Assembly: GCF_000429305.1 (NCBI RefSeq)
Contig: NZ_AUBP01000006.1
Span: 62,001-126,000, forward strand
DNA length: 64,000 nt
Direction: 5' to 3'
Source: Desulfovibrio inopinatus DSM 10711
GTDB taxonomy: Bacteria > Desulfobacterota > Desulfovibrionia > Desulfovibrionales > Desulfovibrionaceae
In this document: positions 1 through 9,174 of the stretch, piece after piece
How positions within the stretch are numbered: the stretch's first letter is position 1
How the letters are laid out: each line of letters begins with the position of its first letter
Notes under the pieces: model-generated
Database searches by the model: none
What the model was told of the DNA's origin: nothing
The model's input: the letters and a program-made list of their open reading frames with translations, nothing else
Position numbers and translations under genes: made by a program

Positions 1-292
1 ATGAGACCGACGATGCACGTTGTCTCTGCCTCTCGATATCCAAGCCTTTCGTCGGGAGACATTTTCATTGTGCGCTGAAATACTATCGGTATGCAATACA
101 CATTGAGTTATCGAATGCTCAAGAGATCCTTCGGACAAAATTTAACGTTCATACCGTAACACAGCTCTTTGCCGAAGAGTATTCCTTCAGGAACATGTGT
201 GCGCCGCATTCCGCAGTGAAAAATCTTCAGACCATGCAGATAGTATACCGCCGTATCCTCTCGTTTAGAGTGGCCTTTATCTCAACAACTCG
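1..292. other. Window edge, no recognised gene
   Basis: I recognise no gene here. Frame 3 of the plus strand is open from the window edge to a TGA at 318-320, which would overlap the ubiX ATG as ATGA, as in many operons. It could be the tail of an upstream gene. The translation is rich in Cys, His and Arg and resembles no family I know, so I do not call it a CDS. Confidence 0.3.
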
Positions 293-316
293 GTGTCACA
301 CAATCGGGAGTCCCTC

Positions 317-886
317 ATGAACCGTCTCATTATTGGTATTTCCGGAGCAAGCGGCGTTATTTATGGCGTCCGTATCCTCGAAGTATTGCGCCATATCCCC
401 ACCGTGGAAACACACCTCGTTATCAGCCACGGAGCAGCCGTGACGTTGAGCCTTGAGACCGATCGTAATATTGAGGATGTGCAAGCCCTGGCCGATGTCG
501 TCTACGACAACGCCAATTTGGCCGCCGCTATTTCAAGCGGATCATTTCGCATGCTCGGCATGACCGTCATGCCCTGTTCCATGAAAAGTCTGGCGCAGAT
601 TGCGTTGTCACTCAATGACAACCTCTTGACCAGAGCGGCTGATGTGACACTGAAAGAAAGGCGTAAACTTGTCCTTGTTCCCCGTGAAACACCGTTACAT
701 CTTGGCCACTTACGCCATATGACTGCCGTCACAGAAATGGGAGCGGTCATTTTGCCACCTGTTCCTTCCTTTTACCATGGGCCACAAACACTCATGGACG
801 TCGTGGACCAGACCGTCGGGAAAGTGCTCGATCAATTCGGTATCGAACATAATCTTTTTCAACGTTGGGGTGGGCCGAGCGCGTAA
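317..886 (+). CDS. ubiX: UbiX-family flavin prenyltransferase
   Basis: A 189-residue protein of the UbiX/Pad1 family, which makes prenylated FMN from FMN and dimethylallyl phosphate as cofactor for UbiD-type decarboxylases in quinone or aromatic acid metabolism. The N-terminal IIGISGASGVIYG is the flavin-binding loop, and the family signature is seen in VMPCSMKSLAQIA near residue 95 and VPRETPLH near 120. The ATG at 317 has GGGAG at 306-310. An in-frame GTG at 293 would add eight residues without family support. No ubiD lies beside it, but a UbiA-type prenyltransferase is encoded at 50113-50967. A cytoplasmic dodecamer is usual for the family. Confidence 0.93.
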   Translation: MNRLIIGISGASGVIYGVRILEVLRHIPTVETHLVISHGAAVTLSLETDRNIEDVQALADVVYDNANLAAAISSGSFRMLGMTVMPCSMKSLAQIALSLNDNLLTRAADVTLKERRKLVLVPRETPLHLGHLRHMTAVTEMGAVILPPVPSFYHGPQTLMDVVDQTVGKVLDQFGIEHNLFQRWGGPSA

Positions 887-1058
887 TGCCCCATATTTTT
901 TATACTCCCTCTGGACAGGCTTTGCCAACCATGTGATTATGGTTCGGTGTACTCATTTCTTCTTCTCAGTCACACGCACGGGACAACGATGCCGAATCGA
1001 AATGGGGAACAGATGCCTCCCAGTATCGAAGCCCCTCAAACGCATTGTGGGTGAAGCG

Positions 1059-2228
1059 ATGAATCAGCCATTAGTCCTTGAATTACGACGTTTTATGGCT
1101 CCAGAATTTATTTTTGGCGCTGGCGCTTTGGATCTGGCAGGACGTCATGCCGCCCGGTTGGGAGCACAACGTGTCTTTGTCGTGACAGATCCAGGCGTGA
1201 TCTCCTCGGGATGGGCCGGCCGTGTGGTCACAAGTCTTGAAGATGAAGGTCTTGAATCAGTCATTTTCGACAACGTCAGTCCCAACCCCCGTGACGAGCA
1301 AGTTATGGAGGCGGTCGCTGAATATAAGGAAGCCGAATGCGATGCCATTGTCGCCGTGGGGGGCGGATCTCCCATGGATTTGGGGAAAGGTGTCGGCGTC
1401 GTTATTGCTGGAGGAAAACACATCCTCACGTATGAGGGAGTCGACAAAATTACTTCCTCAGGCCCCCCCCTGATATGTATTCCAACCACGGCTGGCACAT
1501 CGGCTGATGTCTCCCAGTTCACAATCATCACCGATACAAGCCGTAATCTCAAAGTCGCAATCGTCAGCAAAACTTTGATACCTAACGTGGCGCTCATCGA
1601 TCCCGTTCCGACGACGAGCCTGCCGCAGCACCTCACCGCGCATACCGGGCTTGATGCCTTAACCCACGCCATTGAAGCATATGTATCCACAGCGCATTCC
1701 CCGACGACCGATCTATTTGCCATTGAGTCCATAAAATATATCAAAGCCAACCTCATTTCGGCGATGACACATCCCATGGATCTCGACCTGCGTGGGGGAA
1801 TGGTCCTCGGCAGTCTGTATGCCGGTCTCGCTTTTTCCAACGCAATTTTGGGCGCGGTGCACGCCATGGCACATAGTCTGGGGGGACTGCTCGACCTTCC
1901 CCATGGTCAGTGCAATGCCATTTTACTTGATCATGTCATCCGCAACAACTTTGAAGCCTGCCCGAGTCGCTACATAGATATCGCGCGCGCTTTGGGAACC
2001 GAAATTCCGAGCGACCTCTCCCTCAATGAACAAAAAACACGTGTCGTCGATCTTGTCCGTGAGTTCAAATATGCGGCTGGGGTCAAAGACCACTTAGGGA
2101 ATCTCGGTGTCACCGAAAACGAATTGCCCGCCTTGGCAAAAAGCGCACTGCGCGACCCATGCATGGCCACGAACCCTCGTCCTCTGACTGAGGACGACAT
2201 CGTTACCATATTTAGACAGGCGCTCTAG
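1059..2228 (+). CDS. Iron-containing alcohol dehydrogenase (ErcA-like possible)
   Basis: A 389-residue type III NAD(P)-dependent alcohol dehydrogenase. The dinucleotide loop GGGSPMDLGKG is at residues 101-111. The metal ligands follow the family spacing: Asp199 and His203 in GLDALTHAIEAY, His268 in GAVHAMAH and His282 in LPHGQ. The full catalytic set is therefore intact. The frame is open upstream to 777, but similarity to the family begins at the ATG at 1059. The upstream residues overlap ubiX and look non-coding. The stretch ADVSQFTIITDT recalls the ErcA subfamily, named for a regulatory role in pseudomonads. That subfamily call is only a resemblance from memory, and the substrate cannot be told from sequence. 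Confidence 0.9.
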   Translation: MNQPLVLELRRFMAPEFIFGAGALDLAGRHAARLGAQRVFVVTDPGVISSGWAGRVVTSLEDEGLESVIFDNVSPNPRDEQVMEAVAEYKEAECDAIVAVGGGSPMDLGKGVGVVIAGGKHILTYEGVDKITSSGPPLICIPTTAGTSADVSQFTIITDTSRNLKVAIVSKTLIPNVALIDPVPTTSLPQHLTAHTGLDALTHAIEAYVSTAHSPTTDLFAIESIKYIKANLISAMTHPMDLDLRGGMVLGSLYAGLAFSNAILGAVHAMAHSLGGLLDLPHGQCNAILLDHVIRNNFEACPSRYIDIARALGTEIPSDLSLNEQKTRVVDLVREFKYAAGVKDHLGNLGVTENELPALAKSALRDPCMATNPRPLTEDDIVTIFRQAL

Positions 2229-2254
2229 ACGACATATCACGAGCAAGGAGCATC

Positions 2255-2731
2255 ATGACGAGGTATTGGCTCATAAAAACGGAACCGGGCTGTTATTCCA
2301 TACAAGATTTTGCCCGTGACCGAATAACATCATGGGATGGTGTGCGGAATTACCAAGCTCGAAACTTCATGAAGGATGACATGCGCCACGGCGACATGGT
2401 GCTTTTTTATCACAGCGTTACCAACCCCTCTGTTGTCGGATTAGCGCGTGTGGTGAAAGAAGCCTACCCAGATCATACAGCGTTTGACCCAGAAGACCGA
2501 CACTTCGATCCTCGTTCGACACCGGAAAAACCACGCTGGTTCATGGTGGATATCGAATTCGTCTCCCAATTCCCCCGTCCAATTCCTCTCAAGGAACTCC
2601 GTCGGACACCGGGCTTAGAGGACATGGAACTCTTGCGCAAAGGCTCACGTCTATCCGTCATGCCGGTCAGTGAAGAAGCATTTTCCATCATCATTGAACT
2701 GGCCAAGGAAAACGACAACGCCAAAGATTAA
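2255..2731 (+). CDS. EVE domain protein (THYN1-like)
   Basis: A 158-residue protein made of a single EVE domain, a PUA-like fold related to YTH domains and thought to bind modified bases. MTRYWLIKTEPGCYSIQDF and WDGVRNYQARNFMKDDMRHGDMVLFYHS at residues 1-55 are the family hallmarks, with the aromatic residues of the binding pocket retained. An AAGGAG at 2244-2249 precedes the ATG. The gene lies 26 bp after the dehydrogenase and ends tail to tail with the LysE-type gene, sharing 4 bp. It has no neighbour from a known restriction or defence system here, so its modified-base target is unknown. Confidence 0.9.
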   Translation: MTRYWLIKTEPGCYSIQDFARDRITSWDGVRNYQARNFMKDDMRHGDMVLFYHSVTNPSVVGLARVVKEAYPDHTAFDPEDRHFDPRSTPEKPRWFMVDIEFVSQFPRPIPLKELRRTPGLEDMELLRKGSRLSVMPVSEEAFSIIIELAKENDNAKD

Positions 2732-3363
2732 AAATCGACACCGAAAGCTTTGAGGCCGTCCCGCGCAAAAAGAAAGGCAAACACGAACAAGGATACACCA
2801 AGTACCCGCATCACAAGGAGATATCCCGAACTTCTCAATACATGCTTGAAACGAGCGGCAATACACGCCAGACCGGATTTTGCAAGGACAATGCACGTGT
2901 AGAAAGCCACGAGAAAGGCAATAGGCCCGGCGAATCCGTGTTCTGCACTTTTGACAAGCATGGGGGCACCGACCAGTGCCCAAAACATATAGGGATGCGG
3001 ATTTAATAGATTGACGATAATAGCTTTTTTTAATGAACCGGGCGTAGCCTGCGGCGTTTCGGCATCAACGCCAGCAAAACGAAGACAGTCAAGACCATAA
3101 TGGACAAGCATGGCTGCACCAGCAAGACTGATGGCTCCAAGCAGCGTGGGATGCTCCGCAATCGCCGTCATAAAACAAAGGCTCAACACAATAATCGGGC
3201 CATCAGTTAAAAGCGGTGCCACTGCGACTTTAAGACCTTCACGCAGATTATGCGCCAATGTCTGCGCCAAGACGAGAGAAAACATCGGACCAGGCGCAAT
3301 CCCTGCGGACAGCCCCAGGGCTGCACCGGCGACAACGGCCGTAGAGACGATCGAAAACATCAT
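2728..3363 (-). CDS. LysE-family amino acid exporter
   Basis: A membrane protein of about 211 residues with the LysE/RhtB family start AAALGLSAGIAPGPMF-like pattern (GLSAGIAPGPMF at residues 14-25) and the NLLNPHPYMFW motif near residue 118, where NPK/NPH lies in the second half of the transporter. Six hydrophobic segments are visible. The family exports amino acids or small metabolites. The start is uncertain: the tandem ATGs at 3363 and 3360 match the family length, and the ATG at 3423 would add 20 unmatched residues. No strong ribosome-binding site is seen at any of them. It is divergent from the channel gene at 3483. Confidence 0.85.
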   Translation of the reverse strand: MMFSIVSTAVVAGAALGLSAGIAPGPMFSLVLAQTLAHNLREGLKVAVAPLLTDGPIIVLSLCFMTAIAEHPTLLGAISLAGAAMLVHYGLDCLRFAGVDAETPQATPGSLKKAIIVNLLNPHPYMFWALVGAPMLVKSAEHGFAGPIAFLVAFYTCIVLAKSGLACIAARFKHVLRSSGYLLVMRVLGVSLFVFAFLFARDGLKAFGVDF

Positions 3364-3482
3364 AATATTTGCGTGGGCTGGAGTTTTGTAAAGCAAACAC
3401 AGTGCCTTATTGCTGGATTGCATAAAAACATCTATAGTTACACCGTATTCCGTGCCAATATTCCAGGATAGGATAAAAAACA

Positions 3483-4877
3483 ATGGCGAACCCCAGCTAT
3501 CGGGAGACGATTGTTATCTATGCGACACAGGTCAAAGCGTTTTTGGCCAATTCCGTTTTGACCGATGCGCTCACCGAACAAATCGTTATTGGTGCGATCG
3601 CTCTTGGCATTGGTTGGGGGATTGGTCATCTCGTTCGCCTACGTCTCCAACGCATTCACAAGACTCATACCAGCGAAGCATTCCGCGCGATTGCCAAGGT
3701 CGGTACAACGGCCATCTGTCCTGTTTTTGCAGCGCTCACACTCCAAATCGTAACACATATAGCCAGAACCAAAGGACTTGATGTCCTCTTCTTAGAAGGG
3801 TTGAAGAGTCTATGCTGGGCGTTCGTACTTGTACGAACGGTCGGAGCAATTTTTTGGGCAGAGCCGTGGGTACGACAACTCGCATTGGTGGCCTGGTTTA
3901 TTGCGGCATTGCATATTGGCGGCTTGCTTCACCCCATGCTGGCTGTCCTCGACAGCATTGCTTTGCCCTTTAATAACATGCGTATCTCACTGCTCGAGGT
4001 CATCAAGACCGGCCTTCTGCTTGTGTTCCTTATTCCACTTTCGAATATTCTCTCTCAATTTTTTTCAAAAAAAATTGATCGGATGACGGAATTTTCCCCG
4101 TCTATGCGTGTGCTTTTCGGCAAACTGTTCCATGTGAGTCTTTATACGGTCTCCATTCTGCTCGCCCTCAACATGGTAGGGCTCAATATGCGCTTGTTGA
4201 CCATGTTTGGAGGAGCTCTCGGTCTTGGAGTCGGTTTCGGTCTGCAACGTGTAGTGTCCAACTTGGTGAGCGGCTTGATTCTTCTCCTCGACAACTCCAT
4301 CAAACCCGGCGATGTCATTGAGGTCGAAGGGGTCTACGGCTGGATAGAATCGCTGAATGCCCGCTACGCCTCGGTAGTGACCCGAGACGGAACGTCTTAT
4401 CTCATCCCGAACGATGAACTCATCACGAACAAGGTGATTAACTGGACGTACAGCGGAGCCGGTTTACGTATCAAAATCCCGCTTGGTGTCGCCTATGAAG
4501 CCGATGTCCCGAAAGCGATGGCACTTATGGAAGAATGTGCTCTGAAATATGATCGCGTTCTCAAGACCCCACGGCCGGCAACTCGGCTCAAGGCGTTCGG
4601 GACGAGTGCGGTGGAATTGGAACTGCGAATGTGGATTCGGGATCCACAAAACGGAATCGCTAACATTAAAAGCACGGTCCAACTCGCCATTTGGGATGCT
4701 TTTCATGAAAACAATATCACGCTTCCCTTCGCGCAACGTGATGTTCACATCAAAAACGGCTCAGAATTGTCGGTCAGGGTTGTTGCAGAAAATGCACAAA
4801 AAGGCCAAGAAAAAGAGCACCCGGAAACAATACAGACACAATCCAATGCTATTTTTGACACAGCCAACCAGACATGA
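3483..4877 (+). CDS. MscS-family mechanosensitive channel
   Basis: A 464-residue small-conductance mechanosensitive channel of the larger MscS type. Four or five membrane segments lie in residues 25-210, followed by the pore-lining helix and glycine-rich motif GGALGLGVGFGLQRVVSNLVSG near 245-266. The beta domain follows with LLLDNSIKPGDVIEVEG. The C-terminal tail of about 40 residues is charged and disordered. Channels of this family open under membrane tension and release solutes during hypo-osmotic shock. The stop codon overlaps the start of the next gene by 4 bp (ATGA), so the two are probably translated together. Confidence 0.92.
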   Translation: MANPSYRETIVIYATQVKAFLANSVLTDALTEQIVIGAIALGIGWGIGHLVRLRLQRIHKTHTSEAFRAIAKVGTTAICPVFAALTLQIVTHIARTKGLDVLFLEGLKSLCWAFVLVRTVGAIFWAEPWVRQLALVAWFIAALHIGGLLHPMLAVLDSIALPFNNMRISLLEVIKTGLLLVFLIPLSNILSQFFSKKIDRMTEFSPSMRVLFGKLFHVSLYTVSILLALNMVGLNMRLLTMFGGALGLGVGFGLQRVVSNLVSGLILLLDNSIKPGDVIEVEGVYGWIESLNARYASVVTRDGTSYLIPNDELITNKVINWTYSGAGLRIKIPLGVAYEADVPKAMALMEECALKYDRVLKTPRPATRLKAFGTSAVELELRMWIRDPQNGIANIKSTVQLAIWDAFHENNITLPFAQRDVHIKNGSELSVRVVAENAQKGQEKEHPETIQTQSNAIFDTANQT

Positions 4878-6004
4878 AGCGAAGCAACATGCCCTACTAT
4901 CTTAAACATTTCTTTGAACCGAACGCTGGCGGGGGCCATATCAAACCAAAAGAACTCGCCAATGGTAGAGTGGATTTGTTTGATTTAGGATATGTTCAAA
5001 ATGTTATCGTAGATCAACTGCTTATTGAGATACAGCCATTGGAAAAGGTCGATAAAGCGACCGTCGATAAACGCTTCATAACCCCCAAAAAAGCCTTTCC
5101 CCCTCATGTGAATTGCAAGGTCAATCCTCAAAATCCGAACCAACTTCTCGCGGCCATTAATGGTCACATTTATTACGATGACAAAACTTTGACTGTTAAG
5201 GATGGCGTTCACGTCAAGGGTGACGTGGATTTTCATGTCGGAAATATCCTTTTTGTTGGTGATGTTGTCATTGATGGGAATGTTCTCAGCGGATTTACGG
5301 TCAAAGCACGCAATATCCGCGTCAAAGGCTGCATTTCCGGGGCGACGATTTCGGCCATGGGCTACATTGTTACGGATTGCGGGATAAAAGGAGCCGGGAA
5401 CGGAGAGCTTGAAGCACACGGTAATATTCGCGCTCCATATGCTGAAAACGTTCTCCTTTCTGCCGGAGAAAATATCCTGCTTGATGGATCCAGTATGCAT
5501 TCGGATCTGTACGCTGGCAAAAAAATTGCAATAAAAGGTCGTTTAGTAGGAGGGGACATTTACTGCAAGGATTCGGTTTATATCGGAGAGCGCCTCGGAG
5601 GAGGCATCGGCACAACGACGACCATCATTTTAGGCTATGATCCCCTGTTGTTGCGCAAGGCGATGACTCTTCAATATAAAATCGATTCTTTACGTGAACG
5701 GTACGAATATTTTTTCAAGCAAACACAAAAGAATGAAGAAGCAGCCGTTGACTTCGAGAACAAATTGTCGGGTATGAAGCGAAAATTGCGTGCATTGCAA
5801 GGTCAACAGGAAAAACTTTGGAAACAAATTGTTCCCTCTAGTGACCTTTCTTCATGTCGATTAATTATTCACGGCACACTGCACCCCGGTGTCGAAGTGA
5901 GTATTGGGTCCGCATACATGAAAGTGGATGACTTTTTCGAAAATGTTGTCCTTCGCCTTGCCGGGAAGGATATCGTCATAGAACCGCACCAAAGTGCCAA
6001 ATGA
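4874..6004 (+). CDS. FapA/DUF342 family protein
   Basis: A 376-residue protein of the FapA (DUF342) family. The repeated short strands in residues 105-270 (for example GVHVKGDVDFHVGN and GNIRAPYAENVLLSAG) form the right-handed beta-helix of this family. A charged helix of about 50 residues (285-335) resembles a coiled coil. Family members are polymer-forming scaffold-like proteins, often encoded with motility or surface-structure genes. Here it sits between an MscS channel, with which it overlaps by 4 bp, and the stator genes motA and motB. The ATG at 4889 is an alternative start. The exact role is unknown. Confidence 0.85.
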   Translation: MKRSNMPYYLKHFFEPNAGGGHIKPKELANGRVDLFDLGYVQNVIVDQLLIEIQPLEKVDKATVDKRFITPKKAFPPHVNCKVNPQNPNQLLAAINGHIYYDDKTLTVKDGVHVKGDVDFHVGNILFVGDVVIDGNVLSGFTVKARNIRVKGCISGATISAMGYIVTDCGIKGAGNGELEAHGNIRAPYAENVLLSAGENILLDGSSMHSDLYAGKKIAIKGRLVGGDIYCKDSVYIGERLGGGIGTTTTIILGYDPLLLRKAMTLQYKIDSLRERYEYFFKQTQKNEEAAVDFENKLSGMKRKLRALQGQQEKLWKQIVPSSDLSSCRLIIHGTLHPGVEVSIGSAYMKVDDFFENVVLRLAGKDIVIEPHQSAK

Positions 6005-6088
6005 GCAGTTTTCAAGAGCGCGGCATTCATGTAGGAGCATGAAGTCATGCATTGAGGGCTGTATTTTAACCCAATTTGTCAAACGGAA

Positions 6089-6111
6089 GCTGGCTGTGTC
6101 ACACTGCCAGC
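6089..6111 (+). promoter_or_regulatory. Inverted repeat upstream of motA
   Basis: GCTGGC at 6089-6094 and GCCAGC at 6106-6111 form a perfect inverted repeat around an 11-base spacer with the centre TGTGTCACA. It lies about 70 bp before motA in the 178-bp gap after the FapA gene. It could be an operator or an RNA hairpin. I see no convincing sigma-28 or sigma-54 promoter beside it. Confidence 0.35.
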
Positions 6112-6182
6112 AAGAATTTTCAACACTGCGGACTCTTACAACATGGTTGTGTATCCGCAGAAAAGGGGTCTGCGAGTAACGT

Positions 6183-6938
6183 ATGGATATCGGAACCGTA
6201 ATCGGTATCGTCCTGGCTATGGGCCTCATTATCGGGGCCATCATGCTTGGCGGCTCGATAGGCGCCTTCATCGACATCCCTTCCATTCTCATCGTTGTCG
6301 GTGGCGTTTTTGCCTGTGCCTTCATCATGTTTCCTATAAAGGCCGTTATCGGGTCCATCAAAGTCCTTATGAAGACTATCTTCGCCAAAAGCCCCGACCC
6401 GAGTGAACAAATACGTAAAGTCGTGCAGCTCGCTGATATCGCACGCAGACAAGGCCTCGTCGAACTCGAAAAAGCTCCGGTTGATGATGCGTTTCTCAAA
6501 AAAGGCGTTATGCTTGTCTCCGGGGGCACCGAAGAACGTTTGGTCCACTCCATTCTCGATAATGAAATCAGCTATATGCGCCAGCGCCACCTCAAAAACC
6601 AGGGTGTTTTCAAGAAAATGGGTGAAATGGCTCCGGCGTTCGGGATGATCGGCACACTTATCGGTCTCGTTCAGATGTTGCAGAACCTCAACGACCCTTC
6701 GGCCATTGGCCCTGCTATGGCCGTTGCTTTGTTGACGACATTTTACGGATCAGTCCTGGCCAACGTTATTTTTCTTCCTCTTGCCAAAAAACTTGAAGAA
6801 CGGTCCGAAGAAGAAATTTTGTATCTTGAAATTCTCATGGAAGGCGTTCTTTCCATACTCAACGGCGACCACCCGACCATCATCAAGGAAAAGCTTGAAG
6901 CTTTCCTGGCCCCTATGATGCGTGAGAACCAAGAATAA
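6183..6938 (+). CDS. motA: Flagellar motor stator protein MotA
   Basis: A 251-residue MotA/PomA family protein with four membrane segments at about residues 5-25, 32-52, 150-170 and 183-205. The signature GEMAPAFGMIGTLIGLVQML precedes the third segment, and the fourth contains GPAMAVALLTTFYG. The large cytoplasmic loop that contacts the rotor protein FliG lies between segments 2 and 3. It forms the ion-conducting stator with MotB. It is the first gene of a motA-motB-motB cluster with gaps of 21 and 7 bp. The ion used (proton or sodium) cannot be decided from sequence. Confidence 0.95.
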   Translation: MDIGTVIGIVLAMGLIIGAIMLGGSIGAFIDIPSILIVVGGVFACAFIMFPIKAVIGSIKVLMKTIFAKSPDPSEQIRKVVQLADIARRQGLVELEKAPVDDAFLKKGVMLVSGGTEERLVHSILDNEISYMRQRHLKNQGVFKKMGEMAPAFGMIGTLIGLVQMLQNLNDPSAIGPAMAVALLTTFYGSVLANVIFLPLAKKLEERSEEEILYLEILMEGVLSILNGDHPTIIKEKLEAFLAPMMRENQE

Positions 6939-6959
6939 CGTCAGCGAGGCGAAGACGTT

Positions 6960-7688
6960 ATGGGAAAGAAAAAAGATGCACCCGCAGAAGAAGGGTTACC
7001 CCTGTGGATGGCCACATTTGCCGATATGGTCACCCTCCTGCTCACTTTTTTTGTTCTGCTGTTGTCTTTTGCCAACCAGGACATTGTCATGTTCAAAGAT
7101 ATTATGGGGTCCATTCAAAATGCGCTGGGTGTGCGCGTTGAGCGCCAACAAGCGGAATACCTTTTAGAATCGCCTTCATACACGCCACAGGAAGGAAAAA
7201 AGACGATTGTTCAAGAACAGCGTATGTTGAAAGCCATGGCTGTTCGCATCAAAGATTCTCTTCAGGAAGACAGCAAACTACGCCGTTCGACGGGTGTTGT
7301 GGCCGATCGAAATGGAGTCCTTGTCCAAATAGACAGCAACGCGGTGTTCGATCCCAACTCAACGGAATTGACCTCGACCGGCAAAGTTTTTCTCGATAAA
7401 ATGTATGCTGTATTTCGGGAATACAACTACAACCTTGTTGTACGCGGCCATACAGACAACTCCCAATCAAAATCCTCGGTCTATCCCTCCAATTGGGAAC
7501 TCTCTGCTGCCCGTGCCTCAGCCGCTGTACGTTTTCTTCTCGACAAAGGCGGCATCAGTCCTTCACGAGTGAAAGCCGTCGGATATGCCGATACCCGCCC
7601 TATTGCTCCTAATGACTCTCCCCAAAATAGAGCGAAAAACAACCGCGTAGAATTTTACATGTATCGGCCAACGGAAAAAGCCTGGTAG
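6960..7688 (+). CDS. motB: Flagellar motor stator protein MotB (first copy)
   Basis: A 242-residue MotB family protein. A single membrane helix follows LPLWMATFADMVTLLLTFFVLL. Asp22 in it is the conserved ion-binding residue. The C-terminal OmpA-like peptidoglycan-binding domain covers about residues 120-240, with RGHTDNSQSKSSVYPSNWELSAARA and the closing NRAKNNRVEF. The protein anchors the stator to the cell wall and carries the ion path with MotA. Another motB lies only 7 bp downstream, so the cell could assemble two kinds of stator with one MotA. Confidence 0.94.
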   Translation: MGKKKDAPAEEGLPLWMATFADMVTLLLTFFVLLLSFANQDIVMFKDIMGSIQNALGVRVERQQAEYLLESPSYTPQEGKKTIVQEQRMLKAMAVRIKDSLQEDSKLRRSTGVVADRNGVLVQIDSNAVFDPNSTELTSTGKVFLDKMYAVFREYNYNLVVRGHTDNSQSKSSVYPSNWELSAARASAAVRFLLDKGGISPSRVKAVGYADTRPIAPNDSPQNRAKNNRVEFYMYRPTEKAW

Positions 7689-7695
7689 CAAACGT

Positions 7696-8469
7696 ATGGC
7701 AGCGAAAAAAAATAAAGAAGAAGACAAAGAACCCGTCGTTATCGTTAAAGAGAAAGCGGGACCGCCCCCTGCTGAAGGCCTTCCTCTGTGGATGGCAACG
7801 TACTCGGATATGGTCACACTCCTGTTGACCTTTTTTGTTTTGCTCTTGACTTTTGCCAACATGGATGCGGAGAAATTCAAGGCGTCAATGGGGTCAATCC
7901 AAAAAGCGCTCGGCATCCAAACCAAAGATGTCATGGCGTTGGAAGTCCCATACTCATCCGTTAAATATGAACGGAAAGACATTGAGCTGACGAAAAAAGA
8001 ACGGAAAATTCTCGATCTCATGCTTGGTGTCAAAGCGCTTATTGAGGAAGAACTGGAGAATGACCAAAGTACGACCGTCTCGCATGATCCCGACGGCGTG
8101 ATGCAACGTGTGGATGGCGAGGCGATGTTTGCTCCAGGCTCGGCAACCCTCAAACCGCAGTCCAAACGCTTGCTTGATGTCGTCGCGAAAGTCATGAAAA
8201 AGACGAACGTCAACCTGATTATCAGCGGGCATACCGATGATCGCCCTCTGAAATCCGCAAAATTTCCTTCCAATTGGGAATTGTCTGCCGCTCGAGCTGC
8301 GGCGGCGCTTCGCTATCTCACCGAAGTACAGCACATCGATCCAGGAAGAATGAAGGCCGTCGGCTATGCCGGGACACGCCCTCTCGTGCCTAACGATTCC
8401 GAACAGAACCGCGAACGGAATAACCGCGTCGACTTCCATTATCAGCGTCCTGACCTCGGCAACTGGTAA
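7696..8469 (+). CDS. MotB-like stator protein (second copy)
   Basis: A 257-residue second MotB paralogue with the same order of parts: a charged N-terminus, LPLWMATYSDMVTLLLTFFVLL with the ion-binding Asp38, a linker and an OmpA-like domain ending NRERNNRVDFHY. It differs from the first copy in a longer basic N-terminus and in the plug and linker region (about residues 60-120). All key residues are kept, so it is not a decaying duplicate. It may be an alternative stator subunit or form mixed stators with MotA and the first MotB. Confidence 0.93.
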   Translation: MAAKKNKEEDKEPVVIVKEKAGPPPAEGLPLWMATYSDMVTLLLTFFVLLLTFANMDAEKFKASMGSIQKALGIQTKDVMALEVPYSSVKYERKDIELTKKERKILDLMLGVKALIEEELENDQSTTVSHDPDGVMQRVDGEAMFAPGSATLKPQSKRLLDVVAKVMKKTNVNLIISGHTDDRPLKSAKFPSNWELSAARAAAALRYLTEVQHIDPGRMKAVGYAGTRPLVPNDSEQNRERNNRVDFHYQRPDLGNW

Positions 8470-8634
8470 TCGTATTTACAAATCCCGCCAAGAGGATTTA
8501 GTAAAGAGGCCAAGACGGTTTTGCCCGAATGGTCGTGGCTTCGCAGGCCCACGGCAGTGTCCTCTGCTGTGCTGGCTTGCCCGTCGCCTGTTGCTCAATG
8601 TCATGAAGACGCTCTCCGCGCCCTGGAGTCTCTA

Positions 8635-9168
8635 ATGAAAGCGAAAGTAATGATGACCACCGTGGTTGCCGTGGTAGATCCTGATGAAAACTTGGAACAC
8701 ATTCTGTGCCGCTGCTCTCATCTCCATCCCAGTGAACTGTATGTCCTCGACAATGAGCAACGACTGTTGGGTGTCATCTCTCCATTCGATATTTTGAAAA
8801 CAATGGCTCCATTTTATCTTAATAGCCATTTGTCCCAAGCTTTGCCCGACGATATTACCGCCGTCAAACACCGCTTCGAAAATGTCAAAGGCCAATGCGC
8901 CCGTGATATCATGACCACAGATGTTGCCACATGTCATCCCGACGACCACGGTTTTACCGTTTATCTTAAACTCGTCGAAGAACGTGTACACGTCATCCCT
9001 GTCGTACGGCGCAACGGTGTTATGGTTGGAAAAATCAGCCGACTGAATCTCATCGAATACTTATCCAAAACCGTGAACTGTAGCTGCCCTTTTTCACACG
9101 CTCGCATCGACCTGAAAACACTCGGCCAAGACAACGACACACTGCCTCCTCCCCAAAACGGAGCTTGA
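8635..9168 (+). CDS. CBS-domain pair protein
   Basis: A 177-residue cytoplasmic protein with two CBS domains. The first (about residues 5-60) contains SELYVLDNEQRLLGVISPFDIL. The second (about 85-145) contains ARDIMTTDVATCHPDD and VHVIPVVRRNGVMVGKISRLNLIEYL. Such pairs usually bind adenine nucleotides and act as energy sensors. The C-terminal 30 residues include CSC and no known domain. The ATG at 8635 has GGAG at 8624-8627. The frame stays open back to 8521, but those residues do not resemble the family. The gene is 6 bp upstream of the C_GCAxxG_C_C gene, so the two probably form an operon. Confidence 0.85.
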   Translation: MKAKVMMTTVVAVVDPDENLEHILCRCSHLHPSELYVLDNEQRLLGVISPFDILKTMAPFYLNSHLSQALPDDITAVKHRFENVKGQCARDIMTTDVATCHPDDHGFTVYLKLVEERVHVIPVVRRNGVMVGKISRLNLIEYLSKTVNCSCPFSHARIDLKTLGQDNDTLPPPQNGA

Positions 9169-9174
9169 TAGGAC

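Noticed and set aside
1-320. 105-codon open frame at the window edge that would overlap ubiX as ATGA
   Set aside because: The overlap is suggestive, but the Cys/His/Arg-rich translation resembles no protein family and its start is outside the window, so it is left as undetermined.
1145-1867. A 240-codon minus-strand frame antisense to the alcohol dehydrogenase
   Set aside because: The plus-strand protein has an intact catalytic set and the antisense product shows no domain; it is a shadow frame.
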